Source of the DNA: Thermomonas sp.
GTDB taxonomy: Bacteria; Pseudomonadota; Gammaproteobacteria; Xanthomonadales; Xanthomonadaceae
Direction of reading: 5' to 3'
Length of the DNA stretch: 64,000 nt
NCBI GenBank assembly: GCA_016720345.1
Contig: JADKKV010000005.1
Coordinates: 620,001 to 684,000 of the forward strand
Below are positions 1-9,194 of the stretch, piece by piece. How positions within the stretch are numbered: the first letter of the stretch is position 1; every line of letters begins with the position of its first letter. A model generated the notes under the pieces. It was not told the DNA's origin. It ran no database searches and saw nothing but the letters and a program-made list of their open reading frames with translations. The translations under genes were made by a program, and so were the position numbers.

Positions 1-1924
1 TCTTCGCATCGAACAGGTGGTACGGCGAGAAGCCCTTGATGAACTCCCAGTCCGAGGTGTCCGGATCGCCGTACTCGGCCATCCACGAGGCGCCGGCCAG
101 CAGGTGGCTGTAGCGCTTCATGTCCAGCAGCGGCACCTGCACCACGATCGCGCCGAACTTGTCCGGGTACTGGGTCAGCATGTTGCCCATCAGCAGGCCG
201 CCGTTGCTGCCGCCCATGGTGCCGAGGTGCCGGGGCGAGGTGATCTTGCGCACGACCAGGTCGTCGGCGATCGCGGCGAAGTCCTCGTAGGCCTTGTGGC
301 GGTTGGCCTTCAGCGCCGCCTGGTGCCAGCGCGGGCCGTATTCGCCGCCGCCGCGGATGTTGGCCAGTGCGTACACGCCGCCCTTCTCCAGCCATGCCTT
401 GCCGATGCTGCCGGAGTACGACGGGGTCATCGAGACGGTGAAGCCGCCGTAGCCGTACAGCAGGGTCGGCGCCTTGCCGTCGAACGCCAGGTCCTTCGGG
501 CGCACCAGGAAGTACGGCACCCGGGTGCCATCCTTGCTGGTGGCGAAGTGCTGCTCCATCACGTGCATCGCGCCGTCGAAGAACGCCGGGTTGGTCTTCA
601 GCACTTCCGGTTGCTGGCCAAGCCCGGCGATGGCCAGGGTGGTCGGGGTCAGGAAGTCGGTGGCGGTCAGCCACACCGCGTTGCTGTCGTCGGCGTCCAC
701 CGCGTCGACGCCGACGGTACCGATGGTCGGCGCACCGACGAACGCGGCCTTCGCCCAGCCATCCTTGCCCGGCGTCAGCACGGACAGGCGGTTCTTCACG
801 TCCTCCATCACGTTGAGGACCAGGTGGTCCTTGGTCCACGTGTAGCCGGCCAGCGAGGAGGTGTCGGTGGGCTCGAACAGCACGCTGAATTCGCGCTTGC
901 CGGCCATGAACTCGTCGAAGTTGGCGGCAATCAGCGAACCCGGCCCGTAGGTCTTGCCGCCGGCGGTGTACGGATCACGCAGTTCCAGCAGCAGCCAGTC
1001 CTTGTGCACGCCCTTCTGCGCGGAGTTCGGCGCGTCGACCTTGACCAGGCCGCCGGCCTTGTTGGCCGCTCCTGCGCATCCTGCGCCCGCGGCACGTGCA
1101 CATCCATGTGCATCGCGCAGGTACAGCTCGTCGTTCCAGAACGCGATGGTGCGGTTGACGAAATCGCGCTCGTAACCCGGCGTGTGGTCGCGGCTGGCGG
1201 CGATGTACATGTCGCCCGGCTTGCCCTCGTACACGGGGGTTGCGCTGGCCATCGGGGTGCCGCGCTTCCATTGCTTGACGATGTTCGGATAGCCGGAGCT
1301 GGTCAGGCTGCCGGGGCCGAAGTCGGTGTAGACGTAGACGGTGTCGCGGTCGATCCAGCCCAGCCCGCCCTTGGCTTCCGGACGGAAGAAGCCGTCCTGC
1401 ACGAACTGCTTGGTGGTGAGGTCGAATTCGCGGGTGACGTCGGCATCGGAACCGCCGGGCGACAGCGCGATCAGGCAGCGCTCGTAGGCCGGGCGCAGGC
1501 AGTCGGCGCCGTGCCAGACCCACTTCGCGCCCTCGGCCTTGTTCAGCGCGTCGAGGTCGAGCACGGTTTCCCACTTCGGCTGCGGCTTGCGGTATTCGTC
1601 CAGCGTGGTGCGGCGCCACAGGCCGCGCTCGTGCTGCTTGTCCTTCCAGAAGTTGTAGTAGTGGTCGCCGATCTTCTGGACGCCCGGGATCTTGGCGTCC
1701 GAATCCAGGATCGCGCGGATCTCCGCTTCCAGCGACTTGAATTCGCCGGAGCCGGCGATCTCGGCCTCGGCCTTGGCGTTGCGCGCTTTCACCCAGTCCA
1801 GCGACTTCTCGCCGCTGACGTCCTCGAGCCAGGCATGGGGATCGTCGACTGCCTGCGCCTGCGCGGAGGCGCCGGCGGCGATGGCGAGGCCGGCGATCAG
1901 GCAGGCACTGGACAACTGGGACAT
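1..1924 (-). CDS. Secreted prolyl oligopeptidase, S9A (C-terminus beyond window)
   Basis: Serine peptidase that cleaves proline-containing peptides, probably in the periplasm. About 641 codons are visible. The N-terminus (MSQLSSACLIAGLAIAAGAS) is a signal peptide ending near AQAQA. The beta-propeller follows (DDPHAWLEDV near the start is typical of the family). The catalytic domain then has GYGGF and the nucleophile motif GGSNGG with Ser about 573. The catalytic Asp and His lie past the window edge. The frame stays open throughout. An Ala/Gly/Cys-rich stretch (AHGCARAAGAGCAGAA) near bases 1069-1115 interrupts the propeller where relatives have a short charged loop; it may be a lineage insertion or two compensating frameshifts. 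The start is the ATG at 1924, with no better alternative upstream. The overlapping long plus-strand frame is antisense shadow. Confidence 0.93.
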   Translation of the reverse strand, partial: MSQLSSACLIAGLAIAAGASAQAQAVDDPHAWLEDVSGEKSLDWVKARNAKAEAEIAGSGEFKSLEAEIRAILDSDAKIPGVQKIGDHYYNFWKDKQHERGLWRRTTLDEYRKPQPKWETVLDLDALNKAEGAKWVWHGADCLRPAYERCLIALSPGGSDADVTREFDLTTKQFVQDGFFRPEAKGGLGWIDRDTVYVYTDFGPGSLTSSGYPNIVKQWKRGTPMASATPVYEGKPGDMYIAASRDHTPGYERDFVNRTIAFWNDELYLRDAHGCARAAGAGCAGAANKAGGLVKVDAPNSAQKGVHKDWLLLELRDPYTAGGKTYGPGSLIAANFDEFMAGKREFSVLFEPTDTSSLAGYTWTKDHLVLNVMEDVKNRLSVLTPGKDGWAKAAFVGAPTIGTVGVDAVDADDSNAVWLTATDFLTPTTLAIAGLGQQPEVLKTNPAFFDGAMHVMEQHFATSKDGTRVPYFLVRPKDLAFDGKAPTLLYGYGGFTVSMTPSYSGSIGKAWLEKGGVYALANIRGGGEYGPRWHQAALKANRHKAYEDFAAIADDLVVRKITSPRHLGTMGGSNGGLLMGNMLTQYPDKFGAIVVQVPLLDMKRYSHLLAGASWMAEYGDPDTSDWEFIKGFSPYHLFDAK

Positions 1925-2015
1925 GGCGCGCTCCGGGCGGAATCGTGGACCGGGAACGCTAGCACAGCCCCGCGGCAGGCTTGATGTGCCGGAACGCCTG
2001 CCCGCGTCGCGCCGC

Positions 2016-2282
2016 TCAGGCAGCCCGCGCCAGCCGCGTCGATGCGCGGCCGCGCCGGTTGCGAAGCGCCTGCACGCGGCGACGGCGCGGCAGGGCAACC
2101 GCCACCCGCGGCAGCGGGCAGCCGCGCAGGCTCCACCAGGCCGCCAGCGGCATGCCAACCAACCATAGCGGCAGCCAGCCCAGCCATTCGTTGCTGCCGC
2201 GCGCGGCGGGAATCAGCAGCACGGCCAGGGTGCCGAGGATCACGGCATGGCGGAGGACGGCATCCAGCGATTCACGAGTCAT
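2016..2282 (-). CDS. Small hydrophobic membrane protein, unknown function
   Basis: An 88-residue protein beginning MTRESLDAVLRHAV. Two hydrophobic segments (about 11-25 and 33-50) are separated by a short polar stretch containing SNEWLGW, and a strongly basic tail follows (PRRRRVQALRNRRGRAS). The pattern suggests two membrane passes with a cytoplasmic Arg-rich tail. I do not recognise a named domain. It sits between the prolyl oligopeptidase and the patatin gene on the same strand, with gaps of 91 and 61 bases, and codon use fits a real gene. Function cannot be inferred. Confidence 0.6.
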   Translation of the reverse strand: MTRESLDAVLRHAVILGTLAVLLIPAARGSNEWLGWLPLWLVGMPLAAWWSLRGCPLPRVAVALPRRRRVQALRNRRGRASTRLARAA

Positions 2283-2343
2283 GGCGACGCTCCGTTCGGG
2301 TTGCGAACAGGCTGCCGCACCCTCTTCTCACCGGCTGCGACGC

Positions 2344-3258
2344 TCAGTAGCCGGCGGCGTCCAGCGCCCTCTCGGCCTGCATCCGGCCGATCTCGATCAG
2401 CTCCCCGCCGCGCCAGAATTCGTAGAACTGGCAGGCATCGCGCGGGATGCGGATCAGCAGCTCCGGCGGATCCAGCGCCATCTGCACGCGCGCGATCTGC
2501 GCCTGCATGGTGTCCAGCGCACGCGCCATGGTTTCGGTCAGGCCGATGTGGTGGTCGGGCTTGCCGTCGCCGTCGGCGTCGCCGCCGAAATGCCTGCCGA
2601 TCCAGCGCCCGATGACGCCCGGCGCACTTTCGCCCCCGGCGTCTTCGCAATCGTCGGCGACCTCGCCCGGCGGCGCGTGTGGCCAGCCGTGCATGTCGAC
2701 CGCGACCAGCCGGTGCGCGCCGGAGAGCCGGGTGGCGGTGATCGGCAACGGCGCCAGCAGGCCGCCATCGACCAGCTCGCGGCCATGCAGCAGGAACGGG
2801 GTGAACACCCCTGGGATCGCGAACGAGGCGCGCACCGCATCCCACAGGTCGCCGCGCCGCAGCCAGACCTCGCGCTGGCGGACCAGGTCCACCGCCACCG
2901 CGGTGAAATCGACGGGCAGGTCCTCGATCCGTGGCTCGCCGACCACCTCGCGCAGCGCGCGCACCAGGCGGTCGCCGGTGAACAGCGCCGGGCGGCCGAA
3001 GCCGGGGTCGAGCAGGCGCAGCATGCTGCTGCGGCTGGTGCCCAGCATCCAGTCGCGCAGTTCGACCAGCTTGCCGGCCGCGCAGGCGCCACCCACCAGC
3101 GCGCCGCTGGACGCACCGGCGATCGCCACGATGTTCATCCCGCGCGCCTGCAGCGCCTCGATCACCCCGATCTGCGCCAGTCCGCGGGCGCCGCCCGCGC
3201 CCAGCACCAGCGCGACCGGTTCCCCGCTGGTGATCGTCGCAGCGCCGGTGCCCGCCAC
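2344..3258 (-). CDS. Patatin-like phospholipase (RssA/NTE family)
   Basis: Predicted Ser-Asp lipid acyl hydrolase, 304 residues, no signal peptide. The glycine-rich oxyanion loop is LGAGGARG, the nucleophile elbow is GASSG in the context IAGASSGALVGG, and the catalytic Asp is in the DGG motif (LVDGGLLAPLP). The usual patatin dyad is therefore complete. A hydrophilic insert near residues 235-250 reads DADGDGKPD, resembling a calcium-binding DxDGDG loop and unusual for this family. The GTG start at 3258 lies 3 bases after the stop of the WYL regulator, so the two genes are probably one transcript. Confidence 0.9.
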   Translation of the reverse strand: MAGTGAATITSGEPVALVLGAGGARGLAQIGVIEALQARGMNIVAIAGASSGALVGGACAAGKLVELRDWMLGTSRSSMLRLLDPGFGRPALFTGDRLVRALREVVGEPRIEDLPVDFTAVAVDLVRQREVWLRRGDLWDAVRASFAIPGVFTPFLLHGRELVDGGLLAPLPITATRLSGAHRLVAVDMHGWPHAPPGEVADDCEDAGGESAPGVIGRWIGRHFGGDADGDGKPDHHIGLTETMARALDTMQAQIARVQMALDPPELLIRIPRDACQFYEFWRGGELIEIGRMQAERALDAAGY

Positions 3259-3261
3259 CGG

Positions 3262-4230
3262 TCAGTCCTGGTAGTTGCCCAGCGCCAGCTGCAGCAACGC
3301 GCGCGCCTGTTCGCGCAGCGCCTTCGGCTCGACGATCTCGGCATCGCCGCCGTAGTGCAGGACGTCCATCAGCAGTTCGCGCGGCACCGAATACGGCACC
3401 TTCAGTTCGTAGCGGCCATCGGCCAGGAAGCGGCCCTGCTGCTGCGAATGCCAGTGCTCGTCGGCCACCCAGCGCGCGGCCTTGGCGCTGAACAGGATCG
3501 TCGCCCAGCCCTTCGGCGCGCCGGAGAAGATCCCGTAGCTGCCGGCGAGGTGCGCATTGAGTTCCTCTTCCGCCACGTCTTCGGCAGCGCCCGGAAGCAC
3601 CCGCACCGCAGTCATGCGGTCGATCGAGAAGCTGCGCAGCGCCTTGCGCTCCTCGTCCCAGGCATCCACGTACCAGTTGTCGCGATAGTGGGTGAGCCGC
3701 TGCGGCGACACGCTGCGCCGGGTCTTTTCGTCGGTCGAGCGCGCACGGTAGTCGAAGCCGATGCGGTGGCGCTCCAGCACCGCCGAGGCGACGACGCGGA
3801 ACGCGTGCTCGTCCATCTTGCGCAGGCGGTGCGGGATCACCCGCACCCGCTCCATCGGCCAGGACTTGCCGCTGGAGTGCGCGTCCAGCAGCTTCTCGAC
3901 GCGTTGCTGCAGCGGTGCCAGCGCGTTCGACAGCATCCCGCCGCTGCTGCGCGACAGCAGCTGGTGCGCGGCCAGCAGCGCGTGCAATTCCTCGGAGTTC
4001 AGCCACAGGCCCGGCAACTCGAAGCGCGTGGCCTCGTCCTTGTCGTAGCTGAAGCCGGCTTCGCCGTCGCCGACCAGCGGCGCCATCAGGCCATCGCGCA
4101 GGTAGGCGAGGTCGCGATACGCGGTGGCGCGCGAGCAGCCCAACTCGTCCATCAGCCGCCTGACGGTGACCGGCCGCCGCGCGGCCTGCAGCAGGCGGTG
4201 CATGGCGATGATGCGTTCGTAGCGATCCAT
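3262..4230 (-). CDS. HTH/WYL-domain transcriptional regulator (YafY type)
   Basis: DNA-binding regulator of 322 residues. An N-terminal winged helix-turn-helix of the HTH_11 type covers about 1-60 (VRRLMDELGCSRATAYRDLA is the recognition part). A WYL domain follows at about 140-225 (HYRDNWYVDAWDEERKALRS, then FSIDRM), with a C-terminal WCX-type region. WYL domains usually sense small molecules or nucleic acid ends; the ligand here is unknown. The gene is divergent from the soeA-like gene with 44 bases between start codons, so it may control that operon, and it is co-directional with the patatin gene. Confidence 0.9.
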   Translation of the reverse strand: MDRYERIIAMHRLLQAARRPVTVRRLMDELGCSRATAYRDLAYLRDGLMAPLVGDGEAGFSYDKDEATRFELPGLWLNSEELHALLAAHQLLSRSSGGMLSNALAPLQQRVEKLLDAHSSGKSWPMERVRVIPHRLRKMDEHAFRVVASAVLERHRIGFDYRARSTDEKTRRSVSPQRLTHYRDNWYVDAWDEERKALRSFSIDRMTAVRVLPGAAEDVAEEELNAHLAGSYGIFSGAPKGWATILFSAKAARWVADEHWHSQQQGRFLADGRYELKVPYSVPRELLMDVLHYGGDAEIVEPKALREQARALLQLALGNYQD

Positions 4231-4274
4231 GCCCGGATTATGCGGCAGCGTGCGCCGCGCGGCACAATGCGGGC

Positions 4275-7130
4275 ATGGCCGAACCCGCGCTGGACCTCTC
4301 GCCTTCGCCGGGCGACGAGGCCAGGACCACCACCTGTTACATGTGCGCCTGCCGCTGCGGCATCAAGGTATGGCTGCAGGACGGGCAGGTCCGCTACATC
4401 CAGGGCAACCGCGAGCACCCGGTCAACCACGGCGTGCTGTGCGCGAAGGGTGCGGCCGGGATCATGCAGCACAACTCGCCGGCGCGGCTGCGCAAGCCGC
4501 TGCTGCGCGTCGGCGAACGCGGCAGCGGCGAATTCCGCGAGATCGAATGGGACGAGGCGCTGGACCTCGCCACCTCATGGCTGAAGCCGATCCGCGCACG
4601 CAACCCGGATGAACTGGCGTTCTTCACCGGCCGCGACCAGTCGCAGGCGCTGACCGGCTGGTGGGCGCAGCAGTTCGGCACCGTCAACTACGCCGCGCAT
4701 GGCGGGTTCTGCTCGGTGAACATGGCGGCGGGCGGCCTGTATTCGGTCGGCGGCAGTTTCTGGGAATTCGGCGAACCGGACTGGGAACACACCCGCCTGC
4801 TGATGCTGTGGGGGGTGGCCGAAGACCACGACAGCAACCCGATCAAGCTCGGGCTGGGCAAGCTGAAGGCGCGCGGCGCCAGGATCATCGCGGTCAATCC
4901 GGTGCGCAGCGGTTATGGCGCGATCGCCGACGAATGGATCGGCATCCGTCCCGGCAGCGACGGCCTGTTCGCGTTCGCACTGGTCCACGAATTGCTGCGG
5001 ATGGACCGCATCGATCTCGAATTCCTGGTGCGCCATGCGAATGCGCACTGGCTGGTGATCGACAACCCCGGCGGCGGCGATGATGGCCTGTTCGCGCGCG
5101 ATGCCGAGGGCAATGCGCTGTGCTGGAACACGCAGGCGAACGCAACCACGGATGCGAACGCGATCGACATCGCGCCCGCCGTGGTCGGCGAGTACATGCT
5201 TCCCGACGGACGCAAGGCGCGCCCGGTGTTCCAGCTGATCGTGGACCGCTACCTCGACCCACGGTATTCGCCGGACGCGGTCAGCGAGCGTTGCGGCATT
5301 CCCGCGAACACCATCCGCCGGATCGCACGCGAACTCGCCGAGGCCGCGTTCGATTCGAATCTGACCTTGCCGATCGCCTGGACCGACAGCTGGGGCCGCG
5401 AGCACGCGGAAATGGTCGGCCGCCCGGTGGCGATGCATGCGATGCGCGGGATCAGCGCGCACAGCAACGGCTTCCACACCTGCCGCGCACTGCACCTGCT
5501 GCAGCTGCTGCTGGGCGCGGTGGATGCACCCGGTTCGTTCCGCTACCAGCCGCCATTCCCGAAACCCGTTCCGCCAGCCAACCGCCCCGGCAGGACCCGC
5601 AAGGCGGATGGCGTGCTGGACGCGCCGCCGCTGGGCTTCGTGCATGGGCCGGAAGACCTGGTGGTGGATGCGCAGGGCCGGCCGCGCCGGATCGACCACG
5701 CCTATTCGTGGGCGTATCCGCTGGCCGCGCACGGGATGATGCACACGGTGATCCGCAACGCCTGGGCAGGCGATCCGTACAAGATCGATACCCTGATGAT
5801 GTTCATGGCCAACATGAGCTGGAACTCGGCGATGAACACCGGCGAGACCATGCGCTGGCTCACCGACAGGGACGAAGCCGGCGAGTACCGCATCCCGCGG
5901 ATCATCTATTCCGATGCGTATGCATCGGAAATGGTCGCGTACGCCGACCTGGTGCTGCCGGACACCACCTACCTGGAACGCTTCGATGCGATCAGCCTGC
6001 TGGACCGGCCGATCTCCGATGCCGATGGCGCATCCGATGCGATCCGGCACCCGGTGCTGGCGCCGGAGACCCAGGATGTCGAAGGCAGGCCACGCGACGT
6101 GCGCGGCTTCCAGTCGGTGCTGATCGAACTTGGCGCGCGGCTCGGGCTGCCGGGCCTGGCCAACGACGACGGTACGCCGAAGTACCGCGACTACGCCGAC
6201 TACATCGTCCGCCACGAACGCGCGCCCGGCGTTGGCCTGCTGGCCGGCTGGCGCGGTGAACACGGCGAATCGCATGGCAAGGGCGCGCCGAACCCGGGGC
6301 AACTGCAGCGCTACATCGACAACGGCGGCTTCTGGCGCGAGGAGCTGCCGGAACACGCGCGCTACTTCAAGATGGCCAACCGCGGCTACCTGCAGTGGGC
6401 GCAACGGTTCGGCTTCGTGCCCAACGATGCACCGATCGTGCTGCAGCTGTATTCGGAGACGCTGCAGAGATTCCGGCTGGCCGCGCAAGGCCATGGCGCG
6501 ATCCAGCCGCCACCCGGGCATCGCGAGCGGGTGGCGACCTACTTCGACCCGCTGCCGATCTGGTACGAGCCGTTCGAGCACGAGCAGGCTTCGCGCACAC
6601 GCTTCCCGCTCGATGCGGTGACCCAGCGGCCGATGTTCATGTACCACGCGTGGGGTTCGCAGAACGCATGGTTGCGGCAGATCGCCGCCCGCAACGTCCT
6701 GTACCTGCATCCGGAAACCGGCGCGACCCATGGCATCGCCGACGAGGACTGGATCGAGGTCTGCTCGCACAACGGCAGCATCCGCGTGCAGGCGAAGTTC
6801 GCCGCCAACGTGCAGGCCGACACGGTGTGGACGTGGAACGCGATCGGCAAGCGCAAGGGTGCGTGGAGGCTGGCGAAGGACGCACCGGAAAGCGGGCGGG
6901 GCTTCCTGCTCAACCACCTGGTCTCGGACCTGACCCCGCGCGGCGACTACGCCAACGCCGACCCGGTGACCGGGCAGGCGGCGTGGTTCGACCTGCGGGT
7001 GTCGATCCGCAAGGCGGCGGCCGGTAGCGCGGCGGTCAGCGCACCGCAATTCCCGCCGCTCGGCTTCGACCAGGCCGATCCCGCGCCATTGCGCTACGGC
7101 GCCGGCTTCCGCCGCGGCAAGCGCCGATGA
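4275..7130 (+). CDS. soeA: Molybdopterin oxidoreductase catalytic subunit, SoeA-like
   Basis: Large molybdenum subunit of 951 residues in the DMSO reductase superfamily. It has no twin-arginine signal, so the enzyme should face the cytoplasm, as SoeABC sulfite:quinone oxidoreductase does. An N-terminal 4Fe-4S site is formed by C21, C24, C28 and C56 (CYMCACRC, then VLCAKG). The segment GGFCSVNMAAGG puts C146 as the likely molybdenum ligand and, with GGSFWEFGEPDW, resembles SoeA rather than nitrate or formate enzymes. The C-terminal molybdopterin-dinucleotide-binding domain lies after about residue 780. It is followed by an overlapping Fe-S subunit gene. Sulfite oxidation is inferred from resemblance; thiosulfate or polysulfide reductase is the main alternative. 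Confidence 0.85.
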   Translation: MAEPALDLSPSPGDEARTTTCYMCACRCGIKVWLQDGQVRYIQGNREHPVNHGVLCAKGAAGIMQHNSPARLRKPLLRVGERGSGEFREIEWDEALDLATSWLKPIRARNPDELAFFTGRDQSQALTGWWAQQFGTVNYAAHGGFCSVNMAAGGLYSVGGSFWEFGEPDWEHTRLLMLWGVAEDHDSNPIKLGLGKLKARGARIIAVNPVRSGYGAIADEWIGIRPGSDGLFAFALVHELLRMDRIDLEFLVRHANAHWLVIDNPGGGDDGLFARDAEGNALCWNTQANATTDANAIDIAPAVVGEYMLPDGRKARPVFQLIVDRYLDPRYSPDAVSERCGIPANTIRRIARELAEAAFDSNLTLPIAWTDSWGREHAEMVGRPVAMHAMRGISAHSNGFHTCRALHLLQLLLGAVDAPGSFRYQPPFPKPVPPANRPGRTRKADGVLDAPPLGFVHGPEDLVVDAQGRPRRIDHAYSWAYPLAAHGMMHTVIRNAWAGDPYKIDTLMMFMANMSWNSAMNTGETMRWLTDRDEAGEYRIPRIIYSDAYASEMVAYADLVLPDTTYLERFDAISLLDRPISDADGASDAIRHPVLAPETQDVEGRPRDVRGFQSVLIELGARLGLPGLANDDGTPKYRDYADYIVRHERAPGVGLLAGWRGEHGESHGKGAPNPGQLQRYIDNGGFWREELPEHARYFKMANRGYLQWAQRFGFVPNDAPIVLQLYSETLQRFRLAAQGHGAIQPPPGHRERVATYFDPLPIWYEPFEHEQASRTRFPLDAVTQRPMFMYHAWGSQNAWLRQIAARNVLYLHPETGATHGIADEDWIEVCSHNGSIRVQAKFAANVQADTVWTWNAIGKRKGAWRLAKDAPESGRGFLLNHLVSDLTPRGDYANADPVTGQAAWFDLRVSIRKAAAGSAAVSAPQFPPLGFDQADPAPLRYGAGFRRGKRR

Positions 7131-7873
7131 CGATGCTGCCGCCGCCGTCGAAGGTGAAGCTCGGGCTGGTCATCGACCTCGATACCTGCGTCGGCTGCCA
7201 TGCCTGCGCGACCAGCTGCAAGGCATGGAATTCCGGCGGCATCAGCGGGCCGCTGACCGACGAGGACCCCTACGGCAAGCACCCACGGGGCGTGTGGTTC
7301 AACCGCGTGCACGGCTATGAGCTGGAAGCCGACGCGGCCACCCGGCAGCCGGCGCAGACCCTGCACTTCCCGCGTTCCTGCCTGCACTGCGAAACGCCCG
7401 CCTGCGTGACCGTGTGCCCGACCGGCGCCAGCTACAAGCGCGCGGAAGACGGCATCGTGCTGGTCGACGCGGACAAGTGCATCGGCTGCAAGCTGTGCAG
7501 CTGGGCCTGCCCGTACGGCGCGCGCGAGTTCAGCGAAACCGAAGGCGTGATGAAGAAATGCACGCTGTGCGTGGACCGCATCTACAACGAGAAGCTCGAC
7601 GCCGGCGACCGCCAGCCGGCCTGCGTGCAGGCCTGCCCGACCCGCGCGCGCCATTTCGGCGACCTCGGCGACCCTCGATCCGACGTCTCGAAACTGGTTG
7701 CCGAACGCGGTGGCGTGGCCTTGATGCCGGAGCTCGGCTACGCACCCGTCAACCGCTACCTGCCGCCGCGGCCGCGCCGCGTTGGCGAACACACGCACCA
7801 GCAACCTGCACGAACCGACGCGAACGCCGGCTCGCTCACGCAGCGCTGGTTGAACCGACTCCTCAAACGCTGA
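7127..7873 (+). CDS. soeB: Four-cluster ferredoxin subunit, SoeB/DmsB-like
   Basis: Electron-transfer subunit of 248 residues passing electrons between the molybdenum subunit and the membrane anchor. Four cysteine clusters are visible in order: [38 protein letters not shown], and KKCTLC with ACVQACP, so four 4Fe-4S centres are expected. The ATG overlaps the TGA of the upstream gene (ATGA), indicating translational coupling. The C-terminal 45 residues are a low-complexity basic tail ([18 protein letters not shown]). Substrate assignment depends on the large subunit. Confidence 0.9.
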   Translation: MTMLPPPSKVKLGLVIDLDTCVGCHACATSCKAWNSGGISGPLTDEDPYGKHPRGVWFNRVHGYELEADAATRQPAQTLHFPRSCLHCETPACVTVCPTGASYKRAEDGIVLVDADKCIGCKLCSWACPYGAREFSETEGVMKKCTLCVDRIYNEKLDAGDRQPACVQACPTRARHFGDLGDPRSDVSKLVAERGGVALMPELGYAPVNRYLPPRPRRVGEHTHQQPARTDANAGSLTQRWLNRLLKR

Positions 7874-7884
7874 AGGAAACCCAG

Positions 7885-8229
7885 ATGGCCAAGGACAACG
7901 ACATCCTCGTCACCACCACCCCCGGCTTCGAGGGCCGCCGCATCGTCGACTACAAGGGCCTGGTCGGCGGCGACGCCATCCTCGGCGCCAACATGTTCCG
8001 CGACCTGTTCGCCGGCCTGCGCGACCTCGTCGGCGGCCGCTCGGGCAGCTACGAAAAGGTGTTGCGCGCGGCCAAGACCGAGGCGCTGGAAGACATGGTC
8101 GCCGCCGCCCGCGAGCGCGGCGCGAACGCGGTGGTCGGGGTCGACCTCGACTACGAGACCATCCAGATCCAGGACGGCGGCTCGATGCTGATGGTGTCGT
8201 GTTCGGGGACCGCGGTGGTGATCGAGTAA
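7885..8229 (+). CDS. YbjQ/UPF0145 family protein
   Basis: A 114-residue soluble protein of the YbjQ (UPF0145) family, recognised from [14 protein letters not shown], the central [17 protein letters not shown] and the C-terminal [13 protein letters not shown]. The family forms small oligomeric rings and is sometimes labelled heavy-metal-binding; its role is not established. It begins 11 bases after the Fe-S subunit with an AAGGAA ribosome site, and its stop is 2 bases before the anchor subunit start. It is thus embedded in the oxidoreductase operon, which is unusual and suggests a role in cofactor handling or assembly (inference). Confidence 0.9.
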   Translation: MAKDNDILVTTTPGFEGRRIVDYKGLVGGDAILGANMFRDLFAGLRDLVGGRSGSYEKVLRAAKTEALEDMVAAARERGANAVVGVDLDYETIQIQDGGSMLMVSCSGTAVVIE

Positions 8230-8231
8230 CG

Positions 8232-9158
8232 ATGCACCCCGCCATCTCGGTCATCGCCTTCACCACCCTGTCCGGCGCCGGTTTCGGCCTGTGGGCCTGG
8301 CTGGGCCTGCGGATCGCGTTCGGCGGCCCGCCCGGGATGTACGAGGGCATCGGCTGGGCCATCGGCCTGCTGGCCGCCGCCGTGCTGGTCGCCATCGGCC
8401 TTGCCAGTTCGTTCCTGCACCTCGGCAGGCCCGCGCGCGCCTGGCGTGCGTTCTCGCAATGGCGCACTTCGTGGTTGTCGCGCGAGGCCTTGCTCGCGGT
8501 TGCCTGCTTCGGAGCGATGGCAACCGTGTTCGCGGTCGGCCGCAGCGGTTTCCATCCGCTGCTGCTGCGGGGCGCCGGCGGCTTGCTGGCGGTGCTCTCG
8601 CTCGCCACCGTCTGCAGCACCGCGATGATCTACGCGTCGCTGCGGCCGATCCCCGCATGGTCGCATCGCCTGGTGGTGCCGGCCTACGCCGGCTTCGCGC
8701 TGTTGCAGGGCGCGCTGTTGCTGCCCACGTTCACCTCGACCGCGCTCGCGCGCGGCGGGCTGTGGTGGACCAGCCTGGCGCTGGTGATCGGCCTGGCCGC
8801 GGCCAAGCTGCGCTATTGGGCGGACATCGACCGCGGGCCCGACATGCCCACCCGCGGGCAGGCGATCGGCCTGCCGCACCGGCGTGCCACGGTGTTCGAA
8901 CACCCGCACACCGAGGCCAACTACATCACCCGCGAGATGGCCTTCGTGGTGGCGCGCAGGCATGCCCGCCTGCTCCGCGGCGTCGCCCTCGGCCTGTTCG
9001 CACTGCTGCCGCTGGTGCTGCTGGGGCTGGCAGCGGCGCGGCCGGCCACGTCGATCTGGGCATTGCCGCTTGCCGCCGCGTGCAGCCTGGCGGGCGCGCT
9101 GGTGGAACGCTGGCTGTTCTTCGCCGAGGCGAAGCACATGGTCACCCTGTACTACTGA
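8232..9158 (+). CDS. soeC: DmsC/SoeC-type membrane anchor subunit
   Basis: Integral membrane protein of 308 residues with about eight hydrophobic helices. It fits the DmsC-type anchor that exchanges electrons with the quinone pool (for example SSFLHLGRPARAWRA, common to DmsC-like anchors, and KLRYWADI). I chose the ATG at 8232, 2 bases after the YbjQ stop; an earlier in-frame start at 8199 would overlap that gene and adds a non-homologous leader. With the preceding genes it completes a cytoplasmic molybdoenzyme tethered to the inner membrane. Confidence 0.85.
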   Translation: MHPAISVIAFTTLSGAGFGLWAWLGLRIAFGGPPGMYEGIGWAIGLLAAAVLVAIGLASSFLHLGRPARAWRAFSQWRTSWLSREALLAVACFGAMATVFAVGRSGFHPLLLRGAGGLLAVLSLATVCSTAMIYASLRPIPAWSHRLVVPAYAGFALLQGALLLPTFTSTALARGGLWWTSLALVIGLAAAKLRYWADIDRGPDMPTRGQAIGLPHRRATVFEHPHTEANYITREMAFVVARRHARLLRGVALGLFALLPLVLLGLAAARPATSIWALPLAAACSLAGALVERWLFFAEAKHMVTLYY

Positions 9159-9194
9159 AACCGGCGGCGCGCGCCGCGGTCCGGCGCAAGGCGG

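Noticed and set aside
17-1984. Long plus-strand open frame of 655 codons
   Set aside because: Antisense to the prolyl oligopeptidase; composition (His, Val, Gln, Arg rich) is the typical shadow of a GC-rich gene and shows no domain.
1981-4584. 867-codon plus-strand open frame
   Set aside because: Runs antisense through the patatin and WYL genes, which have clear catalytic and HTH motifs on the minus strand.
9164-9177. Perfect 14-bp palindrome GCGGCGCGCGCCGC between soeC and hemC
   Set aside because: It has no loop or T tract, and such GC palindromes are expected by chance at this composition, so it was not called a terminator.
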